A stretch of DNA of 64,000 nt, from positions 2,696,501 through 2,760,500 of the forward strand of contig NZ_JAPEPO010000001.1 of the NCBI RefSeq assembly GCF_026340095.1, written 5' to 3'. Shown here one piece after another: positions 8,631-24,298 of the stretch. The translations under genes were made by a program, and so were the position numbers. The notes beneath the pieces were generated by a model. The model was given only the letters and a program-made list of their open reading frames with translations. It searched no databases and was not told the origin of the DNA. Each line of letters starts with the position of its first letter. Positions within the stretch are counted from its first letter, which is position 1. This stretch comes from Streptomyces sp. NBC_01446 (GTDB taxonomy: Bacteria > Actinomycetota > Actinomycetes > Streptomycetales > Streptomycetaceae).

Positions 8631-9821
8631 ATGCCCCTGCCCCTGTGCCGCCCGCACCGCGACGACGTCCGTATCGCGGCGGCCGGCCTGCTCGGCGGTC
8701 TCCTGCTGTGGGCGCTCGGCCTGACCAACAGCCAGGGCTGGCCAGTCCTCGGCGACGGCTGGCTGCTGGTGCCGCTCTGCGCGATGGCGGGCCTGGAGCT
8801 CCTGCGCAGGACGGCGCCCCAGACCGCCCTGGTCCTCGGCACCCTCGTCCTGATCGCGGACCAGTTCACGCTGGGCAGCCTCGCGACGACGCTGATGTTC
8901 ACCGACCTCGTCTACGCGGCCGTCCTGTACGGCACCCCGGCCGCCGCCCGCCGCATCCCGGTGACCACGGCCCTGATCACCATCGCGGTGACCCTGGGGT
9001 TCCTGGCCTGGTTCCGCAGGCCGGAGGCGCTCCTGATCGGGGTCGTGACCGGCCTCGTGTCGTTCGCACCCGCGGCCACCGGCGTCCTCGTACGCAACCA
9101 CCAGGAGGCCGCCGGGTCCGCGCGGCTGCGCGCCGAACAGACCGCGCTGCTCGCCGAGATGGACCGCACGCAGGCGGTCGTCGCCGAGCGGGCCCGGATG
9201 GCCCGCGAGCTGCACGACATGGTCGCCAACCATCTGTCCGCGATCGCCATCCACTCCACGGCCGCGATCTCGCTCGACGATCCGAGGACCACGCAGCAGG
9301 CGCTCACCGTCATCCGCGAGAACAGCGTGGCAGGCCTCGCCGAGATGCGGCGCCTCATCGGCATCCTGCGGGACGACAGCGGCGACTCCCGGGGCGAGCC
9401 CGTCGCCGCGCCCACACTGGACGGCCTCGGCGCCCTCGTCGAGCAGTCCCGCACCAACGGCCTCGACGTCGCGCTCACCGTCGGCGCCGGCGGCGGCCTG
9501 CCCGCGCCGATCGAGCTCGCCGCGTACCGCATCGTGCAGGAATCCCTCACGAACGCGCTCAAGCACGCGCCGCACGGCACCGTCTCCGTGGCCGTCCACC
9601 GCACCGACGGGGCCCTGACCGTGCGGGTGACCAGCCCGTACGGGGATCTGGACGGCCCGCGCGCACCCGGCTCGGGCGCCGGGCTCATCGGGATGCGCGA
9701 GCGCACCGCTCTGCTGCACGGCACGTTCGAGGCGGGTCCCGAGAGCGGGCCCGACGGCAAGATCTGGCAGGTCAGGGCCGAGCTGCCCGTCGACCCGGCT
9801 GACGAAGGAGTGTCCGAGTGA
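8631..9821 (+). CDS. chiS: Sensor histidine kinase ChiS-like (HisKA_3 type)
   Basis: This 396-residue kinase has an N-terminal membrane domain of about four helices (residues 12-150), then the NarL-type dimerisation and phosphoacceptor helix RARMARELHDMVANHLSAIA with His in ELHD, and a C-terminal ATPase domain with the N-box QESLTNALKHAP and G-box GAGLIGMRER. It is translationally coupled to the response regulator through a four-base GTGA overlap. This kinase-regulator-chitinase order matches S. coelicolor chiS-chiR-chiC, where the pair controls chitin-induced chiC expression. The assignment is from position and family; the stimulus is inferred. Confidence 0.87.
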   Translation: MPLPLCRPHRDDVRIAAAGLLGGLLLWALGLTNSQGWPVLGDGWLLVPLCAMAGLELLRRTAPQTALVLGTLVLIADQFTLGSLATTLMFTDLVYAAVLYGTPAAARRIPVTTALITIAVTLGFLAWFRRPEALLIGVVTGLVSFAPAATGVLVRNHQEAAGSARLRAEQTALLAEMDRTQAVVAERARMARELHDMVANHLSAIAIHSTAAISLDDPRTTQQALTVIRENSVAGLAEMRRLIGILRDDSGDSRGEPVAAPTLDGLGALVEQSRTNGLDVALTVGAGGGLPAPIELAAYRIVQESLTNALKHAPHGTVSVAVHRTDGALTVRVTSPYGDLDGPRAPGSGAGLIGMRERTALLHGTFEAGPESGPDGKIWQVRAELPVDPADEGVSE

Positions 9822-10471
9822 CCGCGATGATCCGGGTACTTGTCGCCGAGGACCAGTCCGCCGTAAGGGCGGGGCTGGTCCTGATCCTGGGCAGCGCCCC
9901 CGACATCGAGGTCGTCGGGGAGGCGGCGGACGGCGAACAGGCGGTGGCGATGGCGCGCGCACTTCGGCCGGATCTCGTCCTCATGGACATCCAGATGCCG
10001 CGCCTCGACGGCGTCTCGGCGACCCGTCAGGTGGTCTCCGAGGGGCTCGCGGACGTGCTCGTCCTGACGACGTTCGACCTCGACGAGTACGTCTTCGGGG
10101 CGCTGCGCGCGGGCGCCGGCGGGTTCCTGCTGAAGAACACCGAGGCGAAGGACCTGATCGAGGGGGTCCGCACGGTCGCGCGCGGTGAGGGGCTGATCGC
10201 TCCGGCGGTGACCCGCAAACTCATCGCCGAGTTCGCGGCGAAGCCCGTACGCCCCGAGCCGGGGCCCGCGCCCGCGGGGCTCGGCACCCTCACGCGCCGG
10301 GAGCGGGAGGTGCTTTCCTGCCTCGGTGACGGGTTGTCGAACGCGGAGATCGCGATGCGTCTGGGAATGGCGGAGGCGACGGTGAAGACGCACGTCAGCA
10401 GGTTGCTCGGGAAGCTGGATCTGCGCAGCAGGGTGCAAGCGGCCGTCCTGGCCCAGGAGTTGGGGCTGTGA
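9818..10471 (+). CDS. chiR: Response regulator ChiR-like (NarL/LuxR family)
   Basis: The 217-residue protein has a receiver domain (RVLVAEDQSAVRAGL; phosphoacceptor Asp in DLVLMDIQMPRLDG) and a LuxR-type helix-turn-helix (LTRREREVLSCLGDGLSN, then EATVKTHVSRLLGKL). It starts at GTG 9818 inside the end of the kinase gene; an ATG at 9827 is a weaker alternative. It lies 170 bases before the chitinase start and probably acts on the direct repeats at 10490-10520. Confidence 0.9.
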   Translation: MTAMIRVLVAEDQSAVRAGLVLILGSAPDIEVVGEAADGEQAVAMARALRPDLVLMDIQMPRLDGVSATRQVVSEGLADVLVLTTFDLDEYVFGALRAGAGGFLLKNTEAKDLIEGVRTVARGEGLIAPAVTRKLIAEFAAKPVRPEPGPAPAGLGTLTRREREVLSCLGDGLSNAEIAMRLGMAEATVKTHVSRLLGKLDLRSRVQAAVLAQELGL

Positions 10472-10489
10472 GGGGCCGATTCCTGTAAT

Positions 10490-10520
10490 TGGTTTAGACC
10501 TTGACCGCTGGTCCAGACCT
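10490..10520 (+). promoter_or_regulatory. Chitinase promoter with paired 12-base direct repeats
   Basis: TGGTTTAGACCT (10490-10501) and TGGTCCAGACCT (10509-10520) are spaced 19 bases start to start. They match the direct repeats in the promoters of most Streptomyces chitinase genes, where they mediate chitin induction and glucose repression and overlap DasR-type sites. They lie about 120 bases before the chitinase start. Confidence 0.85.
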
Positions 10521-10640
10521 TTCTATTCTCACGGCACTGCGGTGAGCACAGCCATGCACATGACCAGCATGGCGATGCTCACGGGCGGCGCAGGGTTTCA
10601 CCCCCGTCATGTCCCCCGGACACCACCCGAGGAGCACCCC

Positions 10641-12476
<1,836 letters not shown>

Positions 12477-12498
12477 CAGCGCCGGGCCGCACATGACG

Positions 12499-12539
12499 GA
12501 AGCCGGGTGAACGGGGCCGCCCCCTGTTCACCCGGCTTC
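12499..12539. terminator. Chitinase terminator hairpin
   Basis: The 15-base arms GAAGCCGGGTGAACG and their complement GTTCACCCGGCTTC lie between the stop at 12476 and the convergent DUF2550 stop at 12553. Confidence 0.88.
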
Positions 12540-12552
12540 TCCATACGAAACC

Positions 12553-13002
12553 TCAGGCCACGTTCACCCTCTGGCCGGGGGGAGCCGCCTCCAGCCAGGC
12601 CAGGAAGCCGGTCAGCGCGTCCTCGCTCATCGCCAGCTCGAGACGCGAGCCGCGGTGCGAGCACGCGAGGACGATCGCGTCCGAGAGCAGGGCCAGCTCC
12701 TCCTCGCCCTCAGGCGCGCGCCGCCCCGTCACCTCGATCGCCGAGCGCTCCAGGGTGCGACGGGGCCTGATCGCGTAGGAGAAGACCCGGAACCACTCGA
12801 TCCGGTCGCCGTTGTAGCGGGCCACGCCGTAGCCCCAGCCCTTGCCGGAGGCGTCGCCCCCCTCGGGCACGTCCCACCGCAGGGAGCAGTCGAAGGTGCC
12901 CCCGGAGCGCTGGATCAGCCGGCGCCTCAGGCCGAAGACGAACAACCCCAGCAATACGAGTACGACGACCGCGACCACGCACAGCACGAGAACGAGGACC
13001 AT
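12553..13002 (-). CDS. DUF2550 membrane-anchored protein
   Basis: The 149-residue protein starts with one N-terminal helix (VLVLVLCVVAVVVLVLLGLF) followed by RRRLIQRSGGTFDCSLRW, the hallmark of the DUF2550 family, always found beside atpC in actinobacteria (SCO5375 in S. coelicolor). The remainder is a small soluble beta-rich domain. I chose ATG 13002 over the longer frame because the anchor begins there. Its strict link to the atp operon suggests an envelope or energy-related role, but none is established. Confidence 0.85.
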   Translation of the reverse strand: MVLVLVLCVVAVVVLVLLGLFVFGLRRRLIQRSGGTFDCSLRWDVPEGGDASGKGWGYGVARYNGDRIEWFRVFSYAIRPRRTLERSAIEVTGRRAPEGEEELALLSDAIVLACSHRGSRLELAMSEDALTGFLAWLEAAPPGQRVNVA

Positions 13003-13084
13003 TCGTACCGACCTCCTCGCCTCATCTGATAACGGGCCCGACAGCGGATCCGATAACGGAACTGCAAAATTGACCAAGGATCGC

Positions 13085-13134
13085 CTCAGCCGCGACCTGG
13101 TCCGGAGAGGTTCTCCGGTCCTGGCCGCGGCTGA
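13085..13134 (-). terminator. Long hairpin after atpC (end of atp operon)
   Basis: CTCAGCCGCGACCTGGTCCG pairs with its near-complement across a short loop, 25 bases beyond the atpC stop. It is the likely rho-independent end of the atp transcript. Confidence 0.85.
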
Positions 13135-13158
13135 GTCATGTCACTCCGCGCGCTGGGC

Positions 13159-13533
13159 TCAGCGCGTCGCCACCGCACGCAGTCGGACGTCCGCGCGACG
13201 CTCGGCGGATGCGTCGGCATCCGACTTCGCGCGCTCGAGCGCCCGCTCCGCACGCTGGACATCGATCTCGTCCGACAGCTCGGCGATCTCGGCGAGCAGG
13301 GACAGCTTGTTGTCGGCGAACGAGACGAAACCGCCGTGCACAGCGGCGACAACCGTCCCGCCGTCGCTCGTGCGGATCATCACCGGGCCCGACTCCAGCA
13401 CACCGAGAAGCGGCTGGTGACCGGGCATTACGCCGATGTCGCCGGACGCGGTGCGCGCGACGACCAGGGTGGCCTCGCCGGACCAGACACTGCGGTCCGC
13501 GGCGACGAGCTCGACATGCAGCTCAGCAGCCAA
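13159..13533 (-). CDS. atpC: ATP synthase F1 subunit epsilon
   Basis: The 124-residue protein begins MAAELHVELVAADRSVWSGE and has the epsilon beta-sandwich (GDIGVMPGHQPLLGVL) followed by the two-helix C-terminal domain rich in Ala, Arg and Glu. It links the rotor to the catalytic hexamer and can inhibit ATP hydrolysis. It is the last gene of the operon, separated from atpD by 142 bases containing a hairpin. Confidence 0.95.
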   Translation of the reverse strand: MAAELHVELVAADRSVWSGEATLVVARTASGDIGVMPGHQPLLGVLESGPVMIRTSDGGTVVAAVHGGFVSFADNKLSLLAEIAELSDEIDVQRAERALERAKSDADASAERRADVRLRAVATR

Positions 13534-13600
13534 GGTGGGCTCCTCGGGTCACCACCCGGCGGTTGCTGCCGGGTGTTGGGTCAAAGTCTAGTCGGCGTAC

Positions 13601-13645
13601 GGAGAGGGGCGGGACACACCCTGCGGGTATCCCCCGCCCCTCTCC
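13601..13645 (-). terminator. Intra-operon hairpin between atpD and atpC
   Basis: GGAGAGGGGCGGG pairs perfectly with CCCGCCCCTCTCC across a 19-base loop. It sits in the only large gap between F1 genes and could act as an attenuator or RNA-processing signal that lowers epsilon expression. Confidence 0.7.
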
Positions 13646-13675
13646 CACGAGTCTGTGCTTCCGGAGAAGCCAGAA

Positions 13676-16038
<2,363 letters not shown>

Positions 16039-16058
16039 GAGTCAGGTCCCTTCCGTCG

Positions 16059-17651
<1,593 letters not shown>

Positions 17652-17771
17652 CTGGGTTCCCTGCTCTCCTTGTTGGGCCCGAAGTTTTCTTGGGGGGTCT
17701 GGGGTCAGCCCCCAGGAATCCTCTGCACGGCCCAACTAGGGCCGTAGGTACTACTACGTTGTGCGAGTCGG

Positions 17772-18593
17772 CTAGCCGGCCATACGGCGGCTGGCGTCCT
17801 CAATGCGGTCCGCGATGCTTCCATTGATGAGCTCGTCGCCCACCTGCACATTGATCCCGCCGAGGACCTCGGGGTCCACGTCGAGGTTCAGGTGCATCTG
17901 ACGCCCGTAGAGCTTTGCCAGGGCGGCGCCCAGGCGCTGCTTCTGCGCATCGCTCAGCGGAACCGCCGTGGTGACGACGGCCACCGTGCGGTCCCGGCGC
18001 TCCGCGGCGAGCTTGGACAGGGACTCGAGTCCCCCCTCCAGGCTACGTCCACGCGGCTGGGTCACAAGGCGCTCGACAAGACGCTCGGTGGTGGCCGTGG
18101 CGCGACCGTCGAGCAGGCTGCGCAGCAGCTCACCCTTGGCCGTGCCCGTGGCGATACGGTCCGTGAGCGCGGCGCGCAGCTCGGTGCTCGAGGAGACGAT
18201 CCGGCCGAACCGGAACAGCTCGTCCTCGACGTCGTCCAGCTCGCCCGCCTTCTGCGCCGCGGTCAGCTCGGCGATACTGGCCAGCTCCTCGACGGAGTCG
18301 ACCAGGTCGCGCGGGGCGGACCAGCGGGAGCGGACCAGGCCGGCCACCAGGTCGGCGGTCGCACCGCTGACCTGGCCGCCCAGCAGGCGGCCCGCGAGCT
18401 CGGCCTTGGCCTCGCCGGACTGCGCCGGGTCGGTCAGGACCCGACGCAGCGACACCTCGCGGTCGAGCAGCGCGGTGACCGCGGCCAGCTCTCCGGCAAG
18501 CTGTCGGGCGTCGACCGAGGTGCTGTCGGTCAGCGCGTCGAGACGCTCACGTGCGGAGGCGAGTGCCTCGCGGCTCGCTCCGTGGGCAGTCAT
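17772..18593 (-). CDS. atpH: ATP synthase F1 subunit delta
   Basis: The 273-residue protein is longer than the 177-residue E. coli delta, which is normal in Streptomyces. The C-terminal OSCP-like part carries VVTTAVPLSDAQKQRLGAAL and DPEVLGGINVQVGDELINGS, the family signature. It joins F1 to the peripheral stalk. Its start overlaps the atpF stop by four bases (ATGA). Confidence 0.95.
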   Translation of the reverse strand: MTAHGASREALASARERLDALTDSTSVDARQLAGELAAVTALLDREVSLRRVLTDPAQSGEAKAELAGRLLGGQVSGATADLVAGLVRSRWSAPRDLVDSVEELASIAELTAAQKAGELDDVEDELFRFGRIVSSSTELRAALTDRIATGTAKGELLRSLLDGRATATTERLVERLVTQPRGRSLEGGLESLSKLAAERRDRTVAVVTTAVPLSDAQKQRLGAALAKLYGRQMHLNLDVDPEVLGGINVQVGDELINGSIADRIEDASRRMAG

Positions 18594-19138
18594 CGAACAG
18601 CCTCGGCCTTCTCCTCGAGGTCGTCGAGGAAGCGGTCGATCGTGCGCGACTGCCGGGCGTGGTCCTCGAGGGACTCGCCGACCAGCTTGCCGGCCAGGGT
18701 GGTGGCCAGCTGGCCGACGTCCTGGCGCAGCGCCTGAGCGGCGGCCTTGCGGTCGGCCTCGATCTGCGAGTGGCCGGCGGCGATGATTTCCTCACGCTGC
18801 CGCTGGCCTTCCGCGCGCATCTCGGCGATGAGCGTGGCGCCCTGCTCCTGCGCCTCCTGGCGCAGACGCGCGGCCTCGTGACGAGCCTCGGCGAGCTGAG
18901 CCTTGTACTGCTCAAGAACGCTCTGGGCCTCGGTCTGTGCGGCTTCGGCCTTCTCGATACCGCCTTCGATCAGCTCGCGACGCTCTTCCAGCACAGTGTT
19001 GATGCGCGGGAGGAGCTTCTTGGCGAAGAAGAAGAAGACGATGGCGAAGGCGATGGTGCCGACGAGCAGCTCGGGGCCGGCAGGGATCAGCGGATTCTGC
19101 TTCTCCTCGGCCGCCAGCTGTACCAGGTTGGCGATCAC
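18590..19138 (-). CDS. atpF: ATP synthase F0 subunit b
   Basis: The 182-residue protein has one N-terminal membrane helix (LLVGTIAFAIVFFFFAKKLL) followed by a long Ala/Glu/Arg-rich amphipathic helix, which dimerises as the peripheral stalk. It sits between atpE (41-base gap) and atpH (overlapping). Confidence 0.96.
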   Translation of the reverse strand: MIANLVQLAAEEKQNPLIPAGPELLVGTIAFAIVFFFFAKKLLPRINTVLEERRELIEGGIEKAEAAQTEAQSVLEQYKAQLAEARHEAARLRQEAQEQGATLIAEMRAEGQRQREEIIAAGHSQIEADRKAAAQALRQDVGQLATTLAGKLVGESLEDHARQSRTIDRFLDDLEEKAEAVR

Positions 19139-19179
19139 ATCAGTGCCTTTCGTCGAATAGTGGTCGGTGAGGAGTTAAA

Positions 19180-19437
<258 letters not shown>

Positions 19438-19497
19438 TTAACGAACCGGTGGGGGTTGGCCACCGGACGACAGGGGGTATGACAGGACGGGCGGGAC

Positions 19498-20316
19498 TCA
19501 GTGCTGCTTAGCGAGAGCGCCCTGAATGTAGGTGCTGGCGAGGAGCACGAAGACGTACGCCTGGACCGCCTGCACGAAAAGCTCGAAGAGGACCATGGCG
19601 ACGGTCATCACGAAGGACACGCCCGCGGCCGGGATCATCCAGCTGTTCAGGAGGTACCAGGAGGCGACGGTGAACATCACCAGCATCAGGTGACCGGCGA
19701 ACATGTTGGCGAACAGTCGCACCGCGTGCGTGAACGGCCGGACCAGCAGGTTCGAGAAGAACTCGATGAACGAGACGAGCCACTTGATCGGGCCGAGCGA
19801 GTTGTCGTAGCCCGTGATGTTCTTCCAGCCGCCCACGAAACCGTGGCGCTTGAAGGTCAGCGGCACCCAGATCAGGTAGACGACGGCCGCGAGCACGACC
19901 GGGTACGCGAACACCGACGACACCGGGAACTGGGTCAGCGGGATCACGGACCAGATGTTCATGATCCAGATGAAGAAGAACAGCGACACCATCAGGGGGA
20001 CGTACTTCTCGCCCTCCTTCTTGCCCATCGTCTCGTAGACGATTCCGCGGCGCACGAAGTCGTACCCCGCCTCCACGGCCATCTGGAGCTTGCCCGGGAC
20101 GACCTTGGCCTTGCCGAACGCCGCGTAGAAGACACTGACGACGACGAGGGTCGTCAGGAGGGCGAGCAGCATCACCTTGTTGAACTCGAACCCGCCGACG
20201 GTGAAGATCGGCTTGAAGAGGAACGAGTGCAGACCGGGAGCCGGAAAGCCGCAGCCGTTGTCGGACATGATCCGACAGCTCCAGTCAAAGGCGAGCTCAG
20301 TCTGGTCAGCACTCAC
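19498..20316 (-). CDS. atpB: ATP synthase F0 subunit a
   Basis: The 272-residue protein has five or six membrane helices and the conserved segment HAVRLFANMFAGHLMLVMFT, whose Arg faces the c-ring carboxylate in the proton path. I chose GTG 20316 because AAGGAG lies six bases upstream; the frame extends to 20352 without such a site. It sits between atpI and atpE. Confidence 0.95.
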   Translation of the reverse strand: MSADQTELAFDWSCRIMSDNGCGFPAPGLHSFLFKPIFTVGGFEFNKVMLLALLTTLVVVSVFYAAFGKAKVVPGKLQMAVEAGYDFVRRGIVYETMGKKEGEKYVPLMVSLFFFIWIMNIWSVIPLTQFPVSSVFAYPVVLAAVVYLIWVPLTFKRHGFVGGWKNITGYDNSLGPIKWLVSFIEFFSNLLVRPFTHAVRLFANMFAGHLMLVMFTVASWYLLNSWMIPAAGVSFVMTVAMVLFELFVQAVQAYVFVLLASTYIQGALAKQH

Positions 20317-20541
20317 CACGGGCTCCTTCGGCGTGACGCATAGGTACGGCAACCTCGTTGTGTCGTTGCGGCGCGCAGCCGCGGATCGGCACCGGTCTGG
20401 TGTTTCGGATGTGGGGGCGGCAGGCAGGCAGTGAGCCTCGCAGTCGAGCAGGCGTCAGCTCAGATGCCCGCGCCCGCAGTGCCGCAGTTGGCACCGGACG
20501 ATAGCAGTAACGCGAACCCTCACTTATCCCGCCCCTACCCC

Positions 20542-20991
20542 TCATGAGGACGGCCCTGAATTCTCGGGCTTGTCCCTCTTCTCGGAGTCTTTCGCCGAGT
20601 CGGGATCGATATAGAAAATCTTGGCCTTCATGTGCGCACGCGCCTGCGCGGCCATCCATACGACGGTGGCGGCGACGAGTGAAGCGGCGAAGGCCTTGGG
20701 GTTGAACAGTGTCGTGTCCTTGAAGACGGCGACGAAGATCAGAAGCAGCAGCAACTGGGCGACGTAGAGCATCAGCCCCATCGCCTGGAAGAGCTGCGGA
20801 AGCGATTTTGCCGTCCGCTGGAGGACGACCTGCCCGAGGCCCATGAAAGCGATCACGACCACCGTGCCGATGACTGCACCGAGGGCCCCCTTGCCGCCGG
20901 CGACCACACCACTGATCACGGCGGCAAGCGCGCCGGCAATGGCTGTGGGCACAACGGCCTGAAGGAGGATCCGTGCGTCGTTGGAGGGCAT
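20542..20991 (-). CDS. atpI: ATP synthase-associated protein AtpI-like
   Basis: The 149-residue protein has four membrane helices (for example TAIAGALAAVISGVVAGGKG and LMLYVAQLLLLLIFVAVF) and a charged C terminus. By position it is the first gene of the atp operon, the slot of atpI, which helps assemble the c-ring or supplies magnesium transport in other bacteria. I chose ATG 20991 over the longer frame to 21087. Confidence 0.85.
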   Translation of the reverse strand: MPSNDARILLQAVVPTAIAGALAAVISGVVAGGKGALGAVIGTVVVIAFMGLGQVVLQRTAKSLPQLFQAMGLMLYVAQLLLLLIFVAVFKDTTLFNPKAFAASLVAATVVWMAAQARAHMKAKIFYIDPDSAKDSEKRDKPENSGPSS

Positions 20992-21253
20992 GGCGGCAGC
21001 TCCCTTTACTGGGTGGGGGCAGGGTGTCGTCATGGACGAGCGTAGACCGGGGCCGAGAGGGAACTTCGGGCCAATGGGCCGTCGCACTACGGTCCTTCGG
21101 CTCTATCCCCGGGTCTCGTGAACGGTATCACAAACTATTTGATGAGGTCTTTACCTCTCCAGTGTGCTCACTGTCACACGTGAGAGGTAATCCGCCCGTC
21201 TGCGCAGAAACCTGGCCAACTTGTCTGGTAATGAGGCGTTTTCGTCTCTCGTG
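20992..21253 (-). promoter_or_regulatory. atp operon upstream region
   Basis: This gap precedes atpI on the minus strand and must hold the main atp promoter. It also contains the hairpin at 21151-21190. No other gene is visible. Confidence 0.5.
21151..21190 (-). terminator. Hairpin after the WecA-like gene
   Basis: TTACCTCTC (21151) pairs with GAGAGGTAA (ending 21190), and inner arms GTGTG and CACAC extend the stem. It lies about 65 bases after the transferase stop and separates it from atpI. Confidence 0.75.
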
Positions 21254-22642
21254 TCAGCGCGACGAGTGCGCCTTGCGCCGATCCAGGAAGCGCGAACGGG
21301 GCCCAATGGCCGTCGCCCCGTTGACTCCTGCCGGAATCGGCGTGCGAGCACCCTCGCCCTCGGGCGCCTCCGCGGCCACACCTGCCCCGGCCGCCTCCTC
21401 GGCCGGCCCGGCCGCTGCCTGAGCCGCGTACGACGGCGACGTCTCAGGCGCCTGGGCAGCCGCCCACGCGGCCCGCCTGCGCCGGTAGCGCGGCGGCAGG
21501 AAGGCCTCCGCCCAGCGCGGGGCGCGCGGCGCGAAGCGCGGCAGCAGGAGCAGTACGAGACCGACGAAGCTCAGCACGACGATCGCCATGACGATCCACA
21601 TCGACGACGAGTGGACGGAGTAGGCGACCGCGCCGAAGGACAGCAGCGCCGACCAGAAGTACATGATCAAGACCGCGCGGCTGTGGGAGTGGCCGATCTC
21701 CAGGAGCCGGTGATGCAGGTGTCCGCGGTCCGCCGCGAACGGTGACTGGCCCTTCCAGGTGCGCCGCACGATCGCGAGGACCAGGTCCGCGAACGGCACC
21801 GCGATGATCGTCAGCGGCATCAGCAGCGGGATGAAGACCGGGACCATCGCGTGGGTGGCGTCACGGGTGCCGCCGAAGTTCAGCTTCATCAGGCTCGGGT
21901 CGACCTGGCCGGTGATGGAGATGGCACCGGCGGACAGGACGAGGCCGATGAGCATCGACCCGGAGTCACCCATGAAGATCCTGGCGGGGTGCATGTTGTG
22001 CGGCAGGAAGCCCAGACACATGCCGATCAGGATCGCCGCGAACAACGTCGCGGGGGCGGCCGCCTCGATGCCGTAGCCGTACCAGAGGCGGTACGAGTAC
22101 AGGAAGAACGCCGACGCGGCGATGCACACCATGCCGGACGCGAGGCCGTCGAGGCCGTCCACGAAGTTGACCGCGTTGATGCTGATCACGACCAGGGCGA
22201 CGGTGAGGAGCGTGCCCTGCCACTGCGTCAGCGAGACCGTGCCCACACCCGGGATCGGCAGCCACAGGATCGTAAGACCCTGCATGACCATGACGCCGGC
22301 CGCGATCATCTGGCCGCCCAGCTTGATCAGGGCGTCGATCTCGAACTTGTCGTCCAGGACACCGATCAGCCAGATCAGGGCGGCCCCGGAGAGCAACGCC
22401 CGCGGCTCGTTCGACATGTTGAAGACGGGGCTGAGGTTCGTCAGGTGGTCAGCGACGAGGAGACCCGCGCACAGGCCGAAGAACATGGCGATCCCGCCGA
22501 GCCGGGGCGTGGGCTCCCGGTGCACGTCGCGGGCGCGGATCTCCGGCATGGCGCCGGCCACGATCGCGAACTTCCGCACCGGGCCGGTCAGCAGGTATGT
22601 CACCGCGGCCGTGATGCAGAGCGTCAGCAGGTATTCACGCAC
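21254..22642 (-). CDS. MraY-family glycosyltransferase (WecA/TagO-like GlcNAc-1-phosphate transferase)
   Basis: The 462-residue protein has about eleven membrane helices and the polyprenyl-phosphate sugar-1-phosphate transferase motifs: PTPRLGG, NAVNFVDGLDGLASG (metal-binding Asp), and FLPHNMHPARIFMGDSGSML. These transfer a sugar-1-phosphate from a UDP-sugar to undecaprenyl phosphate, the first step in making teichoic acid, arabinogalactan-like or other wall glycans. The C terminus is an Ala-rich cytoplasmic tail. I chose GTG 22642 (VREYLLTLCITAAVTYLL) over the frame to 22681 as the family start. SCO5365 holds this place in S. coelicolor. Confidence 0.9.
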   Translation of the reverse strand: MREYLLTLCITAAVTYLLTGPVRKFAIVAGAMPEIRARDVHREPTPRLGGIAMFFGLCAGLLVADHLTNLSPVFNMSNEPRALLSGAALIWLIGVLDDKFEIDALIKLGGQMIAAGVMVMQGLTILWLPIPGVGTVSLTQWQGTLLTVALVVISINAVNFVDGLDGLASGMVCIAASAFFLYSYRLWYGYGIEAAAPATLFAAILIGMCLGFLPHNMHPARIFMGDSGSMLIGLVLSAGAISITGQVDPSLMKLNFGGTRDATHAMVPVFIPLLMPLTIIAVPFADLVLAIVRRTWKGQSPFAADRGHLHHRLLEIGHSHSRAVLIMYFWSALLSFGAVAYSVHSSSMWIVMAIVVLSFVGLVLLLLPRFAPRAPRWAEAFLPPRYRRRRAAWAAAQAPETSPSYAAQAAAGPAEEAAGAGVAAEAPEGEGARTPIPAGVNGATAIGPRSRFLDRRKAHSSR

Positions 22643-22771
22643 GGGCTTCCCCACAGATATCGCTGGCCATCTCAGCCCCACACCCTAGCTTCGCGCGCAT
22701 GTGGTGAAGGACTGCCGGGTAGCGATGATGGTTGCACGAGTGACGGACCACCCATGCCCGCCTACCCCTGT

Positions 22772-24040
<1,269 letters not shown>

Positions 24041-24150
24041 CTTGGGCTCCGGGCCTCGCGGGGGTGACCTCAAAACCAATGTAGGCCCGCACCGCCCGCC
24101 GCGCCCGAAACTCAGGTACGAGCGGGTAATCCGGCAGACACTGTCACTAC

Positions 24151-24213
24151 GTTCGGCGGCAGGCCGGAACAACCGTCACGGCCGTCACCACGGGATCCGG
24201 CGCCTCGCCGAGC
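24151..24213 (-). repeat. Partial tandem duplication of the phosphatase gene 3' end
   Basis: This stretch is a near copy of 24297-24359 (146 bases away), the segment encoding the last residues DPVVTALTGVPACR of the phosphatase. Here it reads DPVVTAVTVVPACRRT but is not attached to a gene body. Confidence 0.75.
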
Positions 24214-24298
24214 CCCGCCCCGACGCGCCACTCGCGCCGCTCGGCCCCAAAGGGCCTCCCCGGCTTCGCAGTGCCGCGCCGGGACTCCGTCCGCCGGT

